This document shows, in pieces, positions 53,834 to 63,565 of a stretch of DNA of 64,000 nucleotides (position 1 is the first letter of the stretch; the number at the start of each line of letters is the position of its first letter). Origin of the DNA: JAAZMI01 sp050942615. GTDB lineage: Bacteria; Bacillota; Dethiobacteria; DTU022; UBA8154. The notes under the pieces were generated by a model. That model saw only the letters and a program-made list of their open reading frames with translations. It did no database searches and had not been told where the DNA came from. The position numbers were made by a program, and so were the translations under genes. The stretch is taken from assembly GCA_050942615.1 (NCBI GenBank), contig JBMNNQ010000002.1:27133-91132 (forward strand), read 5' to 3'.

Positions 53834-55126
53834 ATGCGTATTCTGATGTTAAGCTGGGAGTTTCCCCCTTTAAATGTGGGCGGTCTGGCCCAGCATGTTT
53901 TTGAACTGTCCCGGTCCCTGGTAAAAACAGATTGCCAGGTGACAGTCCTCACCTCCCAAGGTGACGATCTGCCCCCCTATGAAAATATGGAGGGGATAGA
54001 TGTGTGGCGGGTTAATCCCTACCACGGGGGTCAGGAAAGGGATTTTATCGACTGGACACAACGCCTGAATTTTGCTTTGCTGGCAAAGGGGGCGGCGCTT
54101 TCCAACCAACAGGGAAAATTTGATTTAGTGCACGCCCATGACTGGTTGGTTGCCTATGCCGGCAGCGGGTTGAAACAAATCTATACCACGCCCTTGCTGG
54201 CTACCATCCATGCAACCGAATTTGGCCGCAATAACGGCCTGCATAACCCGGAACAGCGCAGTATCGGCGCTCTGGAATGGTGGCTGACTTATGAAGCCTG
54301 GAAGGTAATCTGCTGCAGCAGGCACATGGAAGAAGAACTGCAGCATGTTTTTCAGCTTCCCGCCGACAAAATTGAAATGATACCCAACGGGATTAGGCCG
54401 GAAGCCTATACAGTTACAACCGGGGGCCCAACCTTGGAAAGCATGGGCCTGCAGCACGAAGATCAGATCATCTTTTACGTCGGACGTCTTGTCAGGGAAA
54501 AGGGCGTCCAGGTTGTCCTGGAAGCTTTACCTGAGATCCTGGGCCGTTTTCCCCGGGCAAAATTTGTAGTTGCGGGCACAGGCCCCCACGCAGAACAACT
54601 AAAAAGCCGCACACGTGAACTGGGGCTGGAGGGAAAGGTGCATTTCCCGGGTTATATCAGCGATGCCATGCGCAATGAACTTTACAATGCGGCTGCTGTG
54701 GCAGTGTTCCCCAGTCTTTATGAACCCTTTGGCATAGTGGCTCTGGAGGCCATGGTTACCAACACGCCTGTTTTGGTTTCAGCGGTGGGCGGGTTAGATG
54801 AAATTGTTGAACATGAAATAGATGGTTTAAAGGCTTACCCCGGCGATTCGCACTCCGTGGCGGAACAAATTTGCCGTTTACTGGCAGACCGGGAATGGGC
54901 CGAAGACTTGGCCGTCCGGGCTTATGCCAAAGCGCAGCGCACTTACTCGTGGGATAAAATTGCCCGGCGGACCGCTGAAATATATAAGGAGATCATCCTT
55001 TCGCCGGAAAACAAGCGCTGGCGGGAACAAACAGCCGAAGGCTCCCCGGAGGGGTTGGCGATGGGAACCAGAACTGCGACGGGGACTGGCACCGCAAAAA
55101 AGCAGGAAACGCCCTCCCGGAGATGA
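53834..55126 (+). CDS. GT4-family glycosyltransferase (glycogen-synthase/sucrose-synthase-like)
   Basis: About 430 aa GT-B enzyme. The N-terminal Rossmann lobe has MLSWEFPPLNVGGLAQHVFEL with the GGL nucleotide-sugar loop, and HAHDWLVAYAG. The C-terminal lobe has YVGRLVREKGVQVVLEALPEI and the E-x7-E donor motif FPSLYEPFGIVALEA. Such bacterial enzymes make glycogen-like polymers, trehalose or cell-surface glycans. The product is unknown. The start at 53834 or 53822 shares an AAAGG site. The C-terminal 35 residues are Thr/Gly/Lys-rich, low complexity. Confidence 0.9.
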   Translation: MRILMLSWEFPPLNVGGLAQHVFELSRSLVKTDCQVTVLTSQGDDLPPYENMEGIDVWRVNPYHGGQERDFIDWTQRLNFALLAKGAALSNQQGKFDLVHAHDWLVAYAGSGLKQIYTTPLLATIHATEFGRNNGLHNPEQRSIGALEWWLTYEAWKVICCSRHMEEELQHVFQLPADKIEMIPNGIRPEAYTVTTGGPTLESMGLQHEDQIIFYVGRLVREKGVQVVLEALPEILGRFPRAKFVVAGTGPHAEQLKSRTRELGLEGKVHFPGYISDAMRNELYNAAAVAVFPSLYEPFGIVALEAMVTNTPVLVSAVGGLDEIVEHEIDGLKAYPGDSHSVAEQICRLLADREWAEDLAVRAYAKAQRTYSWDKIARRTAEIYKEIILSPENKRWREQTAEGSPEGLAMGTRTATGTGTAKKQETPSRR

Positions 55127-55204
55127 TGCGGCAGGGGGCAAGATCTTAAAGCAGCGCCCTGTAAGAACTTTTAATACGCACGGAGGGCGGTGTTGGTTGA
55201 CTTT

Positions 55205-55232
55205 GCCGGGGGGGCCGCCCCCGGCTTTTTTT
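55205..55232 (+). terminator. Terminator after the glycosyltransferase
   Basis: GCCGGGGG pairs with CCCCCGGC around a short GC loop, followed by seven T. Confidence 0.85.
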
Positions 55233-55538
55233 AACAGCATAGGAACAGCCTTCAGGACGTCAGGCTGTATAGTAACTACCTTTGAAAATTGTATGATATC
55301 CTTGCTGAAGGATACTAATGTTAACGTCTTCCGGAAGAGAAATCTGGGCCCGCACCGGGGTTCTATTACTATTTCAGGAAGTATATACTGACCAAACGAT
55401 TTTTCCGGTTGCCGGCAGGTATTGTCACCCTGTTTTTTAAAAAAGGGTGGCAAAATTTTTAGGCTTATGGTAGTATAATATTGCACTCTAAAGACAGGGT
55501 TGCTGGTTCTTTGCAGCATGTTAAAAAGTGAATATGGT

Positions 55539-55698
55539 AACAGGTGCCTTGCAGGGCTTAAAGGGGAAACCGGTGTAAATCCGGTGCGGTCCCGCCACTG
55601 TAAACGGGTAGCCTTTCTTAACAAGCCACTGGTACTGATGTTCAAACCGGGAAGGCGAAGGAAGGCGATGATCTGTCAGCCAGGAGACCTGCCTGTAA
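55539..55698 (+). ncRNA. Cobalamin riboswitch
   Basis: Conserved blocks appear in order: GGTGCC at the 5' side, GGGAAACCGGTGTAAATCCGG near 55563, GGTCCCGCCACTGTAA near 55588, and the B12 box GTCAGCCAGGAGACCTGCC at 55675-55693. Binding of adenosyl- or other cobalamins should favour the terminator at 55748 and shut off the btu operon. Confidence 0.95.
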
Positions 55699-55747
55699 CC
55701 AAACACACAATCCCCTTCGAGGTTAAAGGGGGAGGTGTCGTGTGCTT

Positions 55748-55780
55748 ACCACGCGGATCTTCCCCGTGGTATTTTTATTT
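55748..55780 (+). terminator. Expression-platform terminator of the cobalamin riboswitch
   Basis: ACCACG pairs with CGTGGT around an 11-base loop and is followed by ATTTTTATTT. It sits between the aptamer and btuF. Confidence 0.8.
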
Positions 55781-55853
55781 GTACAAATATTATTTCAGCA
55801 GGTGGGTAAAGAAATATGCATAACTTGTGGGGAAAAAAATGGGGGGAAGGTAG

Positions 55854-56876
55854 ATGAAGAAAACTATTGTTTGGGGTCTGTTTTTATTGTTTTTTGTTTT
55901 GGCCGTCAGCGGCTGCACTGCGTCGCCTGCAGAAGAAGTCGGTGTTGACGGGCAACATCCCGGAAAACAACATCCTGGAGAACAACAACCCGGGGCAGAT
56001 TTTCCCCTGACGGTGGAAGATCATTTCGGGCGTAGGGTCGAAATTTTGCAAAAGCCGGAAAGAATCATTTCCTTGGCGCCGAGCAATACGGAATTGTTGT
56101 TTGCCTTAGGTCTTGATGAACGCATTGTAGGTGTGACAGAATATTGTAATTTTCCGCCGGCAGCCTTGGCAAAACCCAAGGCAGGCAGTTTTTCCGAGCC
56201 CTATCTGGAACAGATCGTTACCCTGGAGCCTGAACTGATCATTGCCTCTGAATTGGCAATCACTGCTGAAAAGCTGCAGCAACTTGAAGAGTTACAGCTG
56301 CCGATCCTTGTTCTGCATCCGGCCGGTTTTGAAGAGGTATGCCAAACGCTGGAACTGCTGGGTTCTGTCACGGGTGAGAAGAGGGCCGCCCGGCAACTGA
56401 TAACTGAAATGCAGGCCCGGGTGGAGGCTGTACAGGAAAAGCTGCAGCAGCTCCCCGATACAAGAGAAAGAATCAGGGTTTATTACCAGGTATACCATGA
56501 TCCGCTGATGACCGCCGGCGGCACCTCAATCATTCATGAAATTATCGAAATGGCCGGTGGGAAAAACGTTTTTGCAGAGGTGGAGGCTGCCTATCCCAAG
56601 ATCAGTTCTGAAGCTGTAATCGAGCGCGATCCGGAAATTATTCTTTTTCCCAATACCCATGGCACGGCTGAGGTTCCCGTTTCGGAAATAGTCGACCACC
56701 CCGGTTGGGGCACGATCACGGCCATCCAAAAGGGAAGAATTTTTGGCCTTGATCCGGACAGAATTTCGCGCCCCGGCCCGCGTTTGGCCGGAGCGGTGGA
56801 GGAGCTGGCTAAAATTTTTTATCCTGAGCTATGGGAGGACTTTGCTGGAAATCATTCTGGTGAAAATTCAAATTAA
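55854..56876 (+). CDS. btuF: Cobalamin ABC transporter substrate-binding lipoprotein
   Basis: 340 aa. Signal peptide with lipobox LAVSGC (Cys21), then a short His/Pro/Gln/Gly-rich linker (residues 30-48) with near-repeats. The BtuF fold follows: DHFGRRVEILQKPERIISLAPSNTELLFALG, LEPELIIASE and the C-terminal GPRLAGAVEELAKIFYPEL. ATG 55854 has GGGGGGAAGG upstream. It is the first gene under the cobalamin riboswitch and is followed by the permease and ATPase, so corrinoid uptake is strongly supported. Confidence 0.94.
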   Translation: MKKTIVWGLFLLFFVLAVSGCTASPAEEVGVDGQHPGKQHPGEQQPGADFPLTVEDHFGRRVEILQKPERIISLAPSNTELLFALGLDERIVGVTEYCNFPPAALAKPKAGSFSEPYLEQIVTLEPELIIASELAITAEKLQQLEELQLPILVLHPAGFEEVCQTLELLGSVTGEKRAARQLITEMQARVEAVQEKLQQLPDTRERIRVYYQVYHDPLMTAGGTSIIHEIIEMAGGKNVFAEVEAAYPKISSEAVIERDPEIILFPNTHGTAEVPVSEIVDHPGWGTITAIQKGRIFGLDPDRISRPGPRLAGAVEELAKIFYPELWEDFAGNHSGENSN

Positions 56877-57111
56877 CAGGGTCCAGGAAATTTTTCATAC
56901 CCTGTATGTTGAAGGAGTAGTATCAGCTACCGCCATCTTAAAAGAAATGCAGTTTCCTGGTATATGTTCACAGTGTTGATGGCTGGAAACTTTTACAGTA
57001 AAAAAATTTTGGCTGCTCAAGGCAGGTATAAACATAACGGCGGGGCAGGCTGTATACCACGTTCCTCCTTGAGATGAAGCGACGCCGGGCAGGTTTTGAG
57101 GTGAAGTGGGC

Positions 57112-58203
57112 ATGTTTAAAGAACAGACACAGTTTTTGCCGGAAAAAGAATTTTTGCAAGCGGGCCGGCGCAAGAAAATTTTATTGCTGGTCCTCTGTGC
57201 ATTGCTGTTCCTTACCTTTATCTATTCTGCCGGTATAGGGGCGGCTTCTTTCGGCAAAAAAGAAATTATCTGCATCCTGTTGGAAAAGCTTACCGGCCGC
57301 CCTTTTCCGGGGGTGCAGGTTACAGCGGCCCAAAGGGATATTTTTTTCCAGATTCGCCTGCCGCGGGTTTTCTTAGCTGCCCTGGTCGGTGCTTCCCTGG
57401 CAGTGGCCGGTGCAACATTTCAGGGTTTTTTTCGCAACCCCCTGGCCGATCCCTATATTATCGGGGTTTCCTCCGGGGCAGCCCTGGGGGCCTCTTTTGC
57501 TGTTGTTTCGGGCCTGTCCTTGGGCCTGGCCGGCTTTAGCGCTGTGCCCCTGCTGGCTTATGCCGGGGGTCTGGCAACCATGATTTTAGTTTACCGTGTT
57601 TCTCGCCAGGGTGATACTGTGCCCATATTGATGCTGCTTTTGGCCGGTATTGCAGTCAGCGCGTTTCTTTCAGCGCTCGTTTCGCTGTCTGTCTATTTTG
57701 CCGGGGAACGCTTGCATCAGGTTGTTTTTTGGATGATGGGCGGCTTGGGTGCCGCCAAATGGAGCTATGTCCGGCTGATGATCCCTTATTTTTTGGCGGG
57801 GTTTGGCATTATCTATTACTTTGCCAAGGAGCTGAATGCCTTGCTGCTCGGGGAGGAAACTGCTTCTTACTTAGGCATTGATGTGGAAAAACTGAAAAAA
57901 ATTTTTCTGGCAGCGGCATCTTTGTTGGTGGCGGCGGCAGTTTCTACTAGCGGCATTATCGGTTTTGTAGGGTTGGTGGTTCCACACATGGTCCGGCTGG
58001 TAGCCGGCCCGGATCACCGTTTTCTTTTACCGGCTTCTGCCTTGTGCGGGGCCATTTTACTCATCGGCGCCGATACCCTGGCCCGCACCATTATTGCCCC
58101 GGCGGAACTGCCGGTGGGGATTATCACGGCGTTATTGGGAGCGCCTTTCTTTCTCTATTTGTTGCGCCAGCGAAGAAAAATTAAATATTTTGATGCTGCC
58201 TGA
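57112..58203 (+). CDS. btuC: Cobalamin ABC transporter permease
   Basis: 363 aa membrane protein with about ten helices. Family signatures: RLPRVFLAALVGASLAVAGATFQ, NPLADPYIIGVSSGAALGAS and GIIGFVGLVVPHMVRLVAGPDHR. ATG 57112 is favoured by GAGGTG eight bases upstream; the GTG at 57106 would start inside this spacing. The 235-base gap after btuF contains no gene and no clear terminator. Confidence 0.94.
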   Translation: MFKEQTQFLPEKEFLQAGRRKKILLLVLCALLFLTFIYSAGIGAASFGKKEIICILLEKLTGRPFPGVQVTAAQRDIFFQIRLPRVFLAALVGASLAVAGATFQGFFRNPLADPYIIGVSSGAALGASFAVVSGLSLGLAGFSAVPLLAYAGGLATMILVYRVSRQGDTVPILMLLLAGIAVSAFLSALVSLSVYFAGERLHQVVFWMMGGLGAAKWSYVRLMIPYFLAGFGIIYYFAKELNALLLGEETASYLGIDVEKLKKIFLAAASLLVAAAVSTSGIIGFVGLVVPHMVRLVAGPDHRFLLPASALCGAILLIGADTLARTIIAPAELPVGIITALLGAPFFLYLLRQRRKIKYFDAA

Positions 58204-58349
58204 ATTTCTTAGTAAACAAAGCATATTTGTTTTGCATCATTAAACAAAGTAACTTTTATTAAAGGAAGCCGGCAACCTTTCGGCGGCAGACAGACTATTT
58301 CTTAACAAGGGCAGGTGTTCAGGATGGGGTAAAACTGAAGGTTTGTGAG

Positions 58350-59597
58350 TTGACAATTGAGTTCGGGGCCTTTAAAGCCCTCCAAGGATTAAGCTTTACA
58401 CTGCCCGGGGGTGCTTTTACAGCACTGATCGGTCCCAACGGGGCCGGAAAATCAAGTTTGTTGCGCTGCATCGGCCGGGCCCTGCAACCCTCCCGGGGGG
58501 CGGTGTACCTGGATGACAAGGATTTGCAAAAACTGCCCTTGGGGGAAACGGCCCGCACAATGGCTGTTGTTCCCCAGGATACAAGCGTAGATTTCGACTT
58601 TTCCGTCCGGGAACTGGTCATGATGGGGCGCTATCCCCACCAGGGGCGTTTTCGGGGGGGCAATGCAAAGGACAGAAAAATTGTGCATGAAGCTCTCGTC
58701 GCCACCGGAATTACACATTTAGCTGCAAAGTCGGTAACACAGCTCAGCGGGGGCGAACGGCAACGGGTCATTATCGCCCGTGCCCTGGCCCAGGAACCGG
58801 AACTGCTGCTGTTGGATGAACCCACGGCTAATTTGGATATCAATTTTCAGGTGGAATTTTTAGAGCTGCTGCACAAGCTGAACCGCACGAAGGGGATTAC
58901 AATATTGGCAGCAATTCATGATCTAAACTTAGCTGCGCAGTATTTTGCCTCCTTTGTGCTTTTGGCGGATAAAAAGGTTTTGGCGATCGGCAGGCCGGAG
59001 GAGGTTTTAACGCCGGAAAATATTTATAATTCCTATGGCACAGCGGTGGCTGTTCAGCGCAACCCCTTGCATGGCAAGCTCGGTATTACAGTGCTTAAAC
59101 AGCGGGACAACGAGGAAAAAACAGGTGGAAACAAGAACATGAAAATTCATGTCATCGGGGGAGGGGAAGAGGCTGTTTCCGTCCTTTCCCAGCTTATAGA
59201 AGCCGGTTATCAGCTAGCGGTTGGTCCGGTAACCCGCGCGGACAGCAGCTATCAGTTTGCAGCTTATCATCATCTACCGGTGATTACCCTGCCGCCCTTT
59301 TCCCCGATTACCGATCTTTGTTACAACAGGCATCTGGCGATGATGAAGGAAGCCGGGGCCGTTGTGGTGCCCTCCATTTCTTTCGGGCCGGGGAATCTGC
59401 GCAATTTAGAGGCAGTTGCCGAACTTTGTCCTTTGCTGCCTGTCTATTTAATAGACGAGGAGCCCCTGCATACCCGCGACTACACTACGGGGCAGGCCCG
59501 TGTCCTTTATGAAAAAATGAGGAAAAAAGGGGCCCGCACCTTTTCCAGCTGTGAAGAACTGCTGCTTTATTTGGAGGCTGAAAAAGCGTATGCTTGA
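58350..59597 (+). CDS. btuD: Cobalamin ABC transporter ATPase fused to a Rossmann-like domain
   Basis: 415 aa. Residues 1-250 are a BtuD/FecE ATPase: GPNGAGKSS near 31, VVPQD, LSGGERQR near 130, LLLLDEPTANLD and AIHDLN. Residues 264-410 form an extra domain, KIHVIGGGEEAVSVLSQLIEAGYQLAVGPVTRADSSYQ followed by alternating strands and helices, which looks like a Rossmann or TIR-like nucleotide fold. Normal BtuD lacks it. An internal ATG at 59139 with an AGGTGG site could also give the domain alone. TTG 58350 has AAGG upstream, although the N-terminal strand is then short; a non-standard CTG at 58335 is possible. Confidence 0.92.
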   Translation: MTIEFGAFKALQGLSFTLPGGAFTALIGPNGAGKSSLLRCIGRALQPSRGAVYLDDKDLQKLPLGETARTMAVVPQDTSVDFDFSVRELVMMGRYPHQGRFRGGNAKDRKIVHEALVATGITHLAAKSVTQLSGGERQRVIIARALAQEPELLLLDEPTANLDINFQVEFLELLHKLNRTKGITILAAIHDLNLAAQYFASFVLLADKKVLAIGRPEEVLTPENIYNSYGTAVAVQRNPLHGKLGITVLKQRDNEEKTGGNKNMKIHVIGGGEEAVSVLSQLIEAGYQLAVGPVTRADSSYQFAAYHHLPVITLPPFSPITDLCYNRHLAMMKEAGAVVVPSISFGPGNLRNLEAVAELCPLLPVYLIDEEPLHTRDYTTGQARVLYEKMRKKGARTFSSCEELLLYLEAEKAYA

Positions 59598-60246
59598 ACT
59601 AAAAGAAAAGGTTTTCATATCCTGGAGTGCAGGGAAAGACTGTTATCTGGCCCTGCTTAAAGCCTGTGCAGCCGGCCTGGACCCCGGCGCGCTGGTAACC
59701 TTTGTAAGCGAAGAAGGACACAGTATGGCGCATGGGCTGCCCCGGGAAATATTGACTAGGCAGGCCCAGGCTTTGGCCATTCCTTCTGTAAGGGTGCCTG
59801 TTACCTGGCAGGGCTATGAAAAGGGTTTCCAGCAGGTGGCGGGCCGGCTGCGGCAAAAAGGTTTTACCGGTGGGGTTTTCGGCGATATCAATCTTGTTGC
59901 CCACCGCCAATGGGTGGAAAATGCCTGCGCTCAAGCCGGTCTGAAAAGCTATTTGCCTCTTTGGGGCATGGCCGAAGAAGCAGTGGTAGCCGAACTGCTG
60001 CAAAAAAAGGCCCGGCTGCTTATTGTTGCTTTACGGGCCGATCTGGTAAAGGAAAAATGGCTGGGCCGGTTTTTAAACAAAGAGTTTATTCAGGAATTAG
60101 AAGCAAACGGCTTATCCCCTTGTGGCGAAAACGGTGAATACCATACCTTGGTTGTCGACGGGCCGCTTTTTAGGCAAAAATTAAAAATAAATTTTTTGGG
60201 GCACAGGCAGGAAAAAAGGCACTTGTTTTTGGAGTATAATTTTTGA
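59590..60246 (+). CDS. Dph6-like ATP pyrophosphatase (diphthine-ammonia ligase family, MJ0570-like)
   Basis: 218 aa. N-terminal PP-loop SWSAGKDCYLALLKA near residues 10-24 (SxGKDS type), then the family's substrate-side motifs GVFGDINLVAHRQWVE and SPCGENGEYHTLVVDGPLF, with the CGENGEYHT block diagnostic for Dph6/MJ0570. Bacteria lack the diphthamide target EF-2, so the substrate must differ. It overlaps btuD by 8 bases and is the last gene of the B12-riboswitch operon. An ATP-dependent amidation or other step in corrinoid salvage is plausible inference. Confidence 0.88.
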   Translation: MLELKEKVFISWSAGKDCYLALLKACAAGLDPGALVTFVSEEGHSMAHGLPREILTRQAQALAIPSVRVPVTWQGYEKGFQQVAGRLRQKGFTGGVFGDINLVAHRQWVENACAQAGLKSYLPLWGMAEEAVVAELLQKKARLLIVALRADLVKEKWLGRFLNKEFIQELEANGLSPCGENGEYHTLVVDGPLFRQKLKINFLGHRQEKRHLFLEYNF

Positions 60247-60404
60247 AATAGAAGCAAATATAAGCAGCGTTGTAGCAATGAATGATTCTTGAAAATATAT
60301 CGTTGGTGTTAAAGTGATCTTTGAAATTAGATAAAAATATTTTAAAGATGTGTTTTGTTAACCTTTTTTACCTGCCCGGGCCACAAATTAGAAAATATTA
60401 AGGT

Positions 60405-60430
60405 CTGCTGTGAAATACGGCAGCGTTTAT
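60405..60430 (+). terminator. Possible terminator of the btu operon
   Basis: CTGCTGT can pair with ACGGCAG (one G-T pair), followed by CGTTTATTT. The hairpin is modest. Confidence 0.35.
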
Positions 60431-60492
60431 TTAAAACAGGAAAAAGCCATTACCTTTTTTACCCTGCTTTCTTCAGCTATTTTTCCCAGTGA

Positions 60493-62988
60493 TCAGGTTT
60501 GTAGGGGTTCCTGCAGGGATTTAACCTTTTCTGCAAAAAAATCTGTCAGTGATTCGGCAATCTCCTCTGTGAAGCCTTCGCCATAAACACGGTAAGAAGG
60601 CTTTTCCGGATCAGGAAGAACGAGCGCCCAACCGTCAGGGTAATAAAACTTTAAACCGTCAAGCATTTCCACCCGTGCCGCTTGCCTGGGGGTATCCTGT
60701 ACCAGCCTGCGCATTACCCGGCCTTTTTGGCCCCAGGGACACGGTATCTCTTTTTTACGCAGGGTGATTTCCGGTATTTCACTTTTTAGGGTGGAAAGAC
60801 TTTTGCTGCCACGGGACAGGCTCTGCATAATTTTCAGCAGTGCAGCCAGGGCGTCTATTTGCAGAAATTCTGTGGGATAATAAGTTTTATTTTTATAATC
60901 GTTTATTTCACGTATTTTTTCCTGAAAATGACGGGGGAATGTTTTGCTGCGTAAAACCCTGGCCCGCTTTTTTTTTGCTAACTGGTCATGAATCCAGGAA
61001 GCTGAAACAGGCTGCACCAGTGACGATGTTTTTCCTGATTCCAAAATGAGCAGGGAAAGCAGGGCCTGATAAAGTTCACCTGCCACCTCACTGCCTTCTT
61101 CGTCAAAAAGGATCATTTTTTCCCCGCCGGGTGCAATCCAAAAACCCAGATCAACTTCATTCCGGATGATGCTTTGCGCAATGTCCTTTTTGTAAACAGC
61201 AAAGTCTTCTTCTTTCCAAGAAGTAAGTTTTGCCTTACCCGGGGGATGAAAAAAGATGAGGTTGCAATTTAGCTCTTCCAGCAAGGGAATTAAAATCTTT
61301 TGTAGATGCGGGGGGGGAAAGGCGGCCAGAACAGTGAAGCCGGCCTCCTGAATCTCTTTTTGGGACAGGCTAGTCAGAACTGTGGAAATATAAAGATCGT
61401 TAAAGTCATCAATTTTTTTAACCATTCCTAACTGGTCCTTCCGCGCCCGTGGAAAATCATCTCTAAAAAATGTTTGTTCCAGGTTGCGTTCCCGGGCCTG
61501 TGAAAGATGAAACCCCTCTTGATCGAAAAAACGGATGGTATTGTAGTCGTGGTGCGAAGCGCTGGAATGAACATAGATGCCTCCTTCCGCCTGCAGACCG
61601 GTAATGCCCAAACGAGTCACCGGGATAATTGTTTCACCGATATCCAAAACCTTGGCCCCGGCGGCCCTTAAGCCTACAGTCAGGGCCTCTTTTAACAACT
61701 GTGACGGCTTCCAGGAGTCTCCGCCAATTACTACCGGAACGTTGCCCCCCAGCATAAAAGCAAAGGCAGAACCCATTTTTACAGCATTTTCCGGTGTCAG
61801 ATCCCCGTTTAATTCGCCCCGGGCCCCGTCAGTGCCAAATAGTGAACGTCGAAATTGATTGCCCCAAATAAGGTTATTGCTGACCAAGGCGCCGCTTTCA
61901 ATTCTCTTATAGGGCCAGATTCTGACCTCGGGTTTTAATGTCGCCCGATTTTCCACGATGCTTCCTTCGCCGATCACTGCCCCTTCATAGACAGCAGCCC
62001 CGTCTTCCAGGCGGGTGTCACCGGCCAAAACTCCCCCCCGAACAACAGCATTACGGCCTAAGGTTACCCGTGACCAGGTTATACCCCTTTTAATAGAAGC
62101 CTTATCATAGATATTGTTGTAGGCCCCCAAAACGGTATAGGCGCCAATTTGAACATGGGCGCCAATGAAAGTGCCCTTGCCGATATACAGCGGGGGCTGC
62201 AGCAAGGCCTCTTCATCCAAATAGACTCCTTCAGCAAGCCAGATCCCCGGTTCCTCTTCTTTTGCCGGCAAGTCGATCTTTACCTTTTTCTTTAAAATAT
62301 CATAATGCGCAAAACGATATTGTTCCAGATTGCCGATATCACACCAGTAGCCGGGCAGCACACAACCATAAAGGGGCCGGCCTTCTTCCATCAACAGGGG
62401 GAAAAGATCACGGCTGAAATCAAATTTTTTGCCCGGGGGAATATAGTCAAGAACCTCCGGTTCCAAAATATAGATGCCTGTATTCACTGTATCGCTAAAA
62501 ACCTCTCCCCACCCGGGCTTTTCCAAGAAGCGAATAATCCTTCCTTCGTCGTTGACCATGACAACGCCGTATTCCAAAGGGTTTTCCTGGGGGGTCAAAA
62601 CAATGGTTACCAGGGCTTTTTTCCGGCGGTGGAATTCAATTGCCGCCGTCAAATCTATGTCAGTCAGGCAATCACCGCTGATTACCATAAAAGTATCATC
62701 CAAAAAAGAAGCAGCATTTTTAACACTGCCGGCTGTACCCAAGGGTTTATCTTCCAGGAAATAGCTAAACTTGGTGCCTGCAGGGGACTGTTCACCAAAG
62801 TGATCCTGAATTTGCTCGGGAAGATATTGCAAGGTGACAGCTAAATCCTGTAAATTGTGTGCCGCCAAGAGTTCCACGATGTATTCCATCATGGGCTTAT
62901 CCATCAAGGGAACCATGGGTTTGGGCCGGTCGCAAGTCAGGGGGCGCAGCCGGGCACCCTCACCGCCAGCCATAATTACAGCCTTCAA
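60493..62988 (-). CDS. Sugar-phosphate nucleotidyltransferase fused to a degenerate phosphomannomutase
   Basis: 831 aa. Residues 1-235 are a nucleotidyltransferase with MAGGEGARLRPLT and KPMVPLMDKP. Residues 250-370 are left-handed beta-helix hexapeptide repeats. Residues 385-820 have the phosphohexomutase fold: FGTDGARGELN near 385, but the phospho-Ser loop reads SSASHHD (Ser near 478) instead of TASHNP, and the metal loop DGDxDR is APGGEK near 620. The mutase half is probably inactive or regulatory. This architecture occurs in other bacteria, annotated as mannose-1-phosphate guanylyltransferase. TTG start with AAAAGGAG. Role: GDP-mannose-like sugar activation for glycans. Confidence 0.9.
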   Translation of the reverse strand: MKAVIMAGGEGARLRPLTCDRPKPMVPLMDKPMMEYIVELLAAHNLQDLAVTLQYLPEQIQDHFGEQSPAGTKFSYFLEDKPLGTAGSVKNAASFLDDTFMVISGDCLTDIDLTAAIEFHRRKKALVTIVLTPQENPLEYGVVMVNDEGRIIRFLEKPGWGEVFSDTVNTGIYILEPEVLDYIPPGKKFDFSRDLFPLLMEEGRPLYGCVLPGYWCDIGNLEQYRFAHYDILKKKVKIDLPAKEEEPGIWLAEGVYLDEEALLQPPLYIGKGTFIGAHVQIGAYTVLGAYNNIYDKASIKRGITWSRVTLGRNAVVRGGVLAGDTRLEDGAAVYEGAVIGEGSIVENRATLKPEVRIWPYKRIESGALVSNNLIWGNQFRRSLFGTDGARGELNGDLTPENAVKMGSAFAFMLGGNVPVVIGGDSWKPSQLLKEALTVGLRAAGAKVLDIGETIIPVTRLGITGLQAEGGIYVHSSASHHDYNTIRFFDQEGFHLSQARERNLEQTFFRDDFPRARKDQLGMVKKIDDFNDLYISTVLTSLSQKEIQEAGFTVLAAFPPPHLQKILIPLLEELNCNLIFFHPPGKAKLTSWKEEDFAVYKKDIAQSIIRNEVDLGFWIAPGGEKMILFDEEGSEVAGELYQALLSLLILESGKTSSLVQPVSASWIHDQLAKKKRARVLRSKTFPRHFQEKIREINDYKNKTYYPTEFLQIDALAALLKIMQSLSRGSKSLSTLKSEIPEITLRKKEIPCPWGQKGRVMRRLVQDTPRQAARVEMLDGLKFYYPDGWALVLPDPEKPSYRVYGEGFTEEIAESLTDFFAEKVKSLQEPLQT

Positions 62989-63361
62989 AACAAATCAGCT
63001 CCTTTTCTTATTAAATTGCACTGAAATTATTATCCCCCCAATTAAAAAGATTAAGCCCTGGTTTGGGCTTTGGTCTGTTTTTTGCATCTATTTTTATTAA
63101 CATAGCACTTACCGGCGTAGCACTGCTTTATTAACGCAGTACTGCAAAGGAGATATTTACTAGCATATATTTAACATGACATTATCATAGAATAACTACA
63201 CAGCTGCGGAAAAGCTGCTTGACAAACGTAATAATTGATGTTAGAATTACTTTTGTCTGCAAGATATAAAAATAATCACAGTTTATTCATAATTTAAGTC
63301 CTAATAGGGAAACATAAATGTTATCAAAAAAGCAGACGTGGGTTAGTCTTTAAAGTATCGG
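62989..63361. other. AT-rich intergenic region with tRNA promoter
   Basis: It separates the minus-strand nucleotidyltransferase from the tRNA cluster. Only the tRNA promoter at 63219-63247 is recognisable. Confidence 0.6.
63219..63247 (+). promoter_or_regulatory. Strong promoter for the tRNA-tuf cluster
   Basis: Perfect TTGACA (63219-63224), 17-base spacer and TAGAAT (63242-63247), about 115 bases ahead of the first tRNA. Confidence 0.85.
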
Positions 63362-63438
<77 letters not shown>

Positions 63439-63565
63439 GCAAACAATCAGCTATTTTATATAAATAAAATGTCCAGGCTCTTATTTGGTTAATCTGCAGA
63501 AGGTTAACCAAATAAATATTTGCATGTCTAAACAGCATGCTCCGGATTGATTTTTTTTGTTATTG

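Noticed and set aside
54878..55645. Minus-strand open frame of 255 codons over the glycosyltransferase end and riboswitch
   Set aside because: It runs antisense through a conserved gene, a terminator and part of the cobalamin aptamer. Its translation is Arg/Pro/Ser-rich noise.
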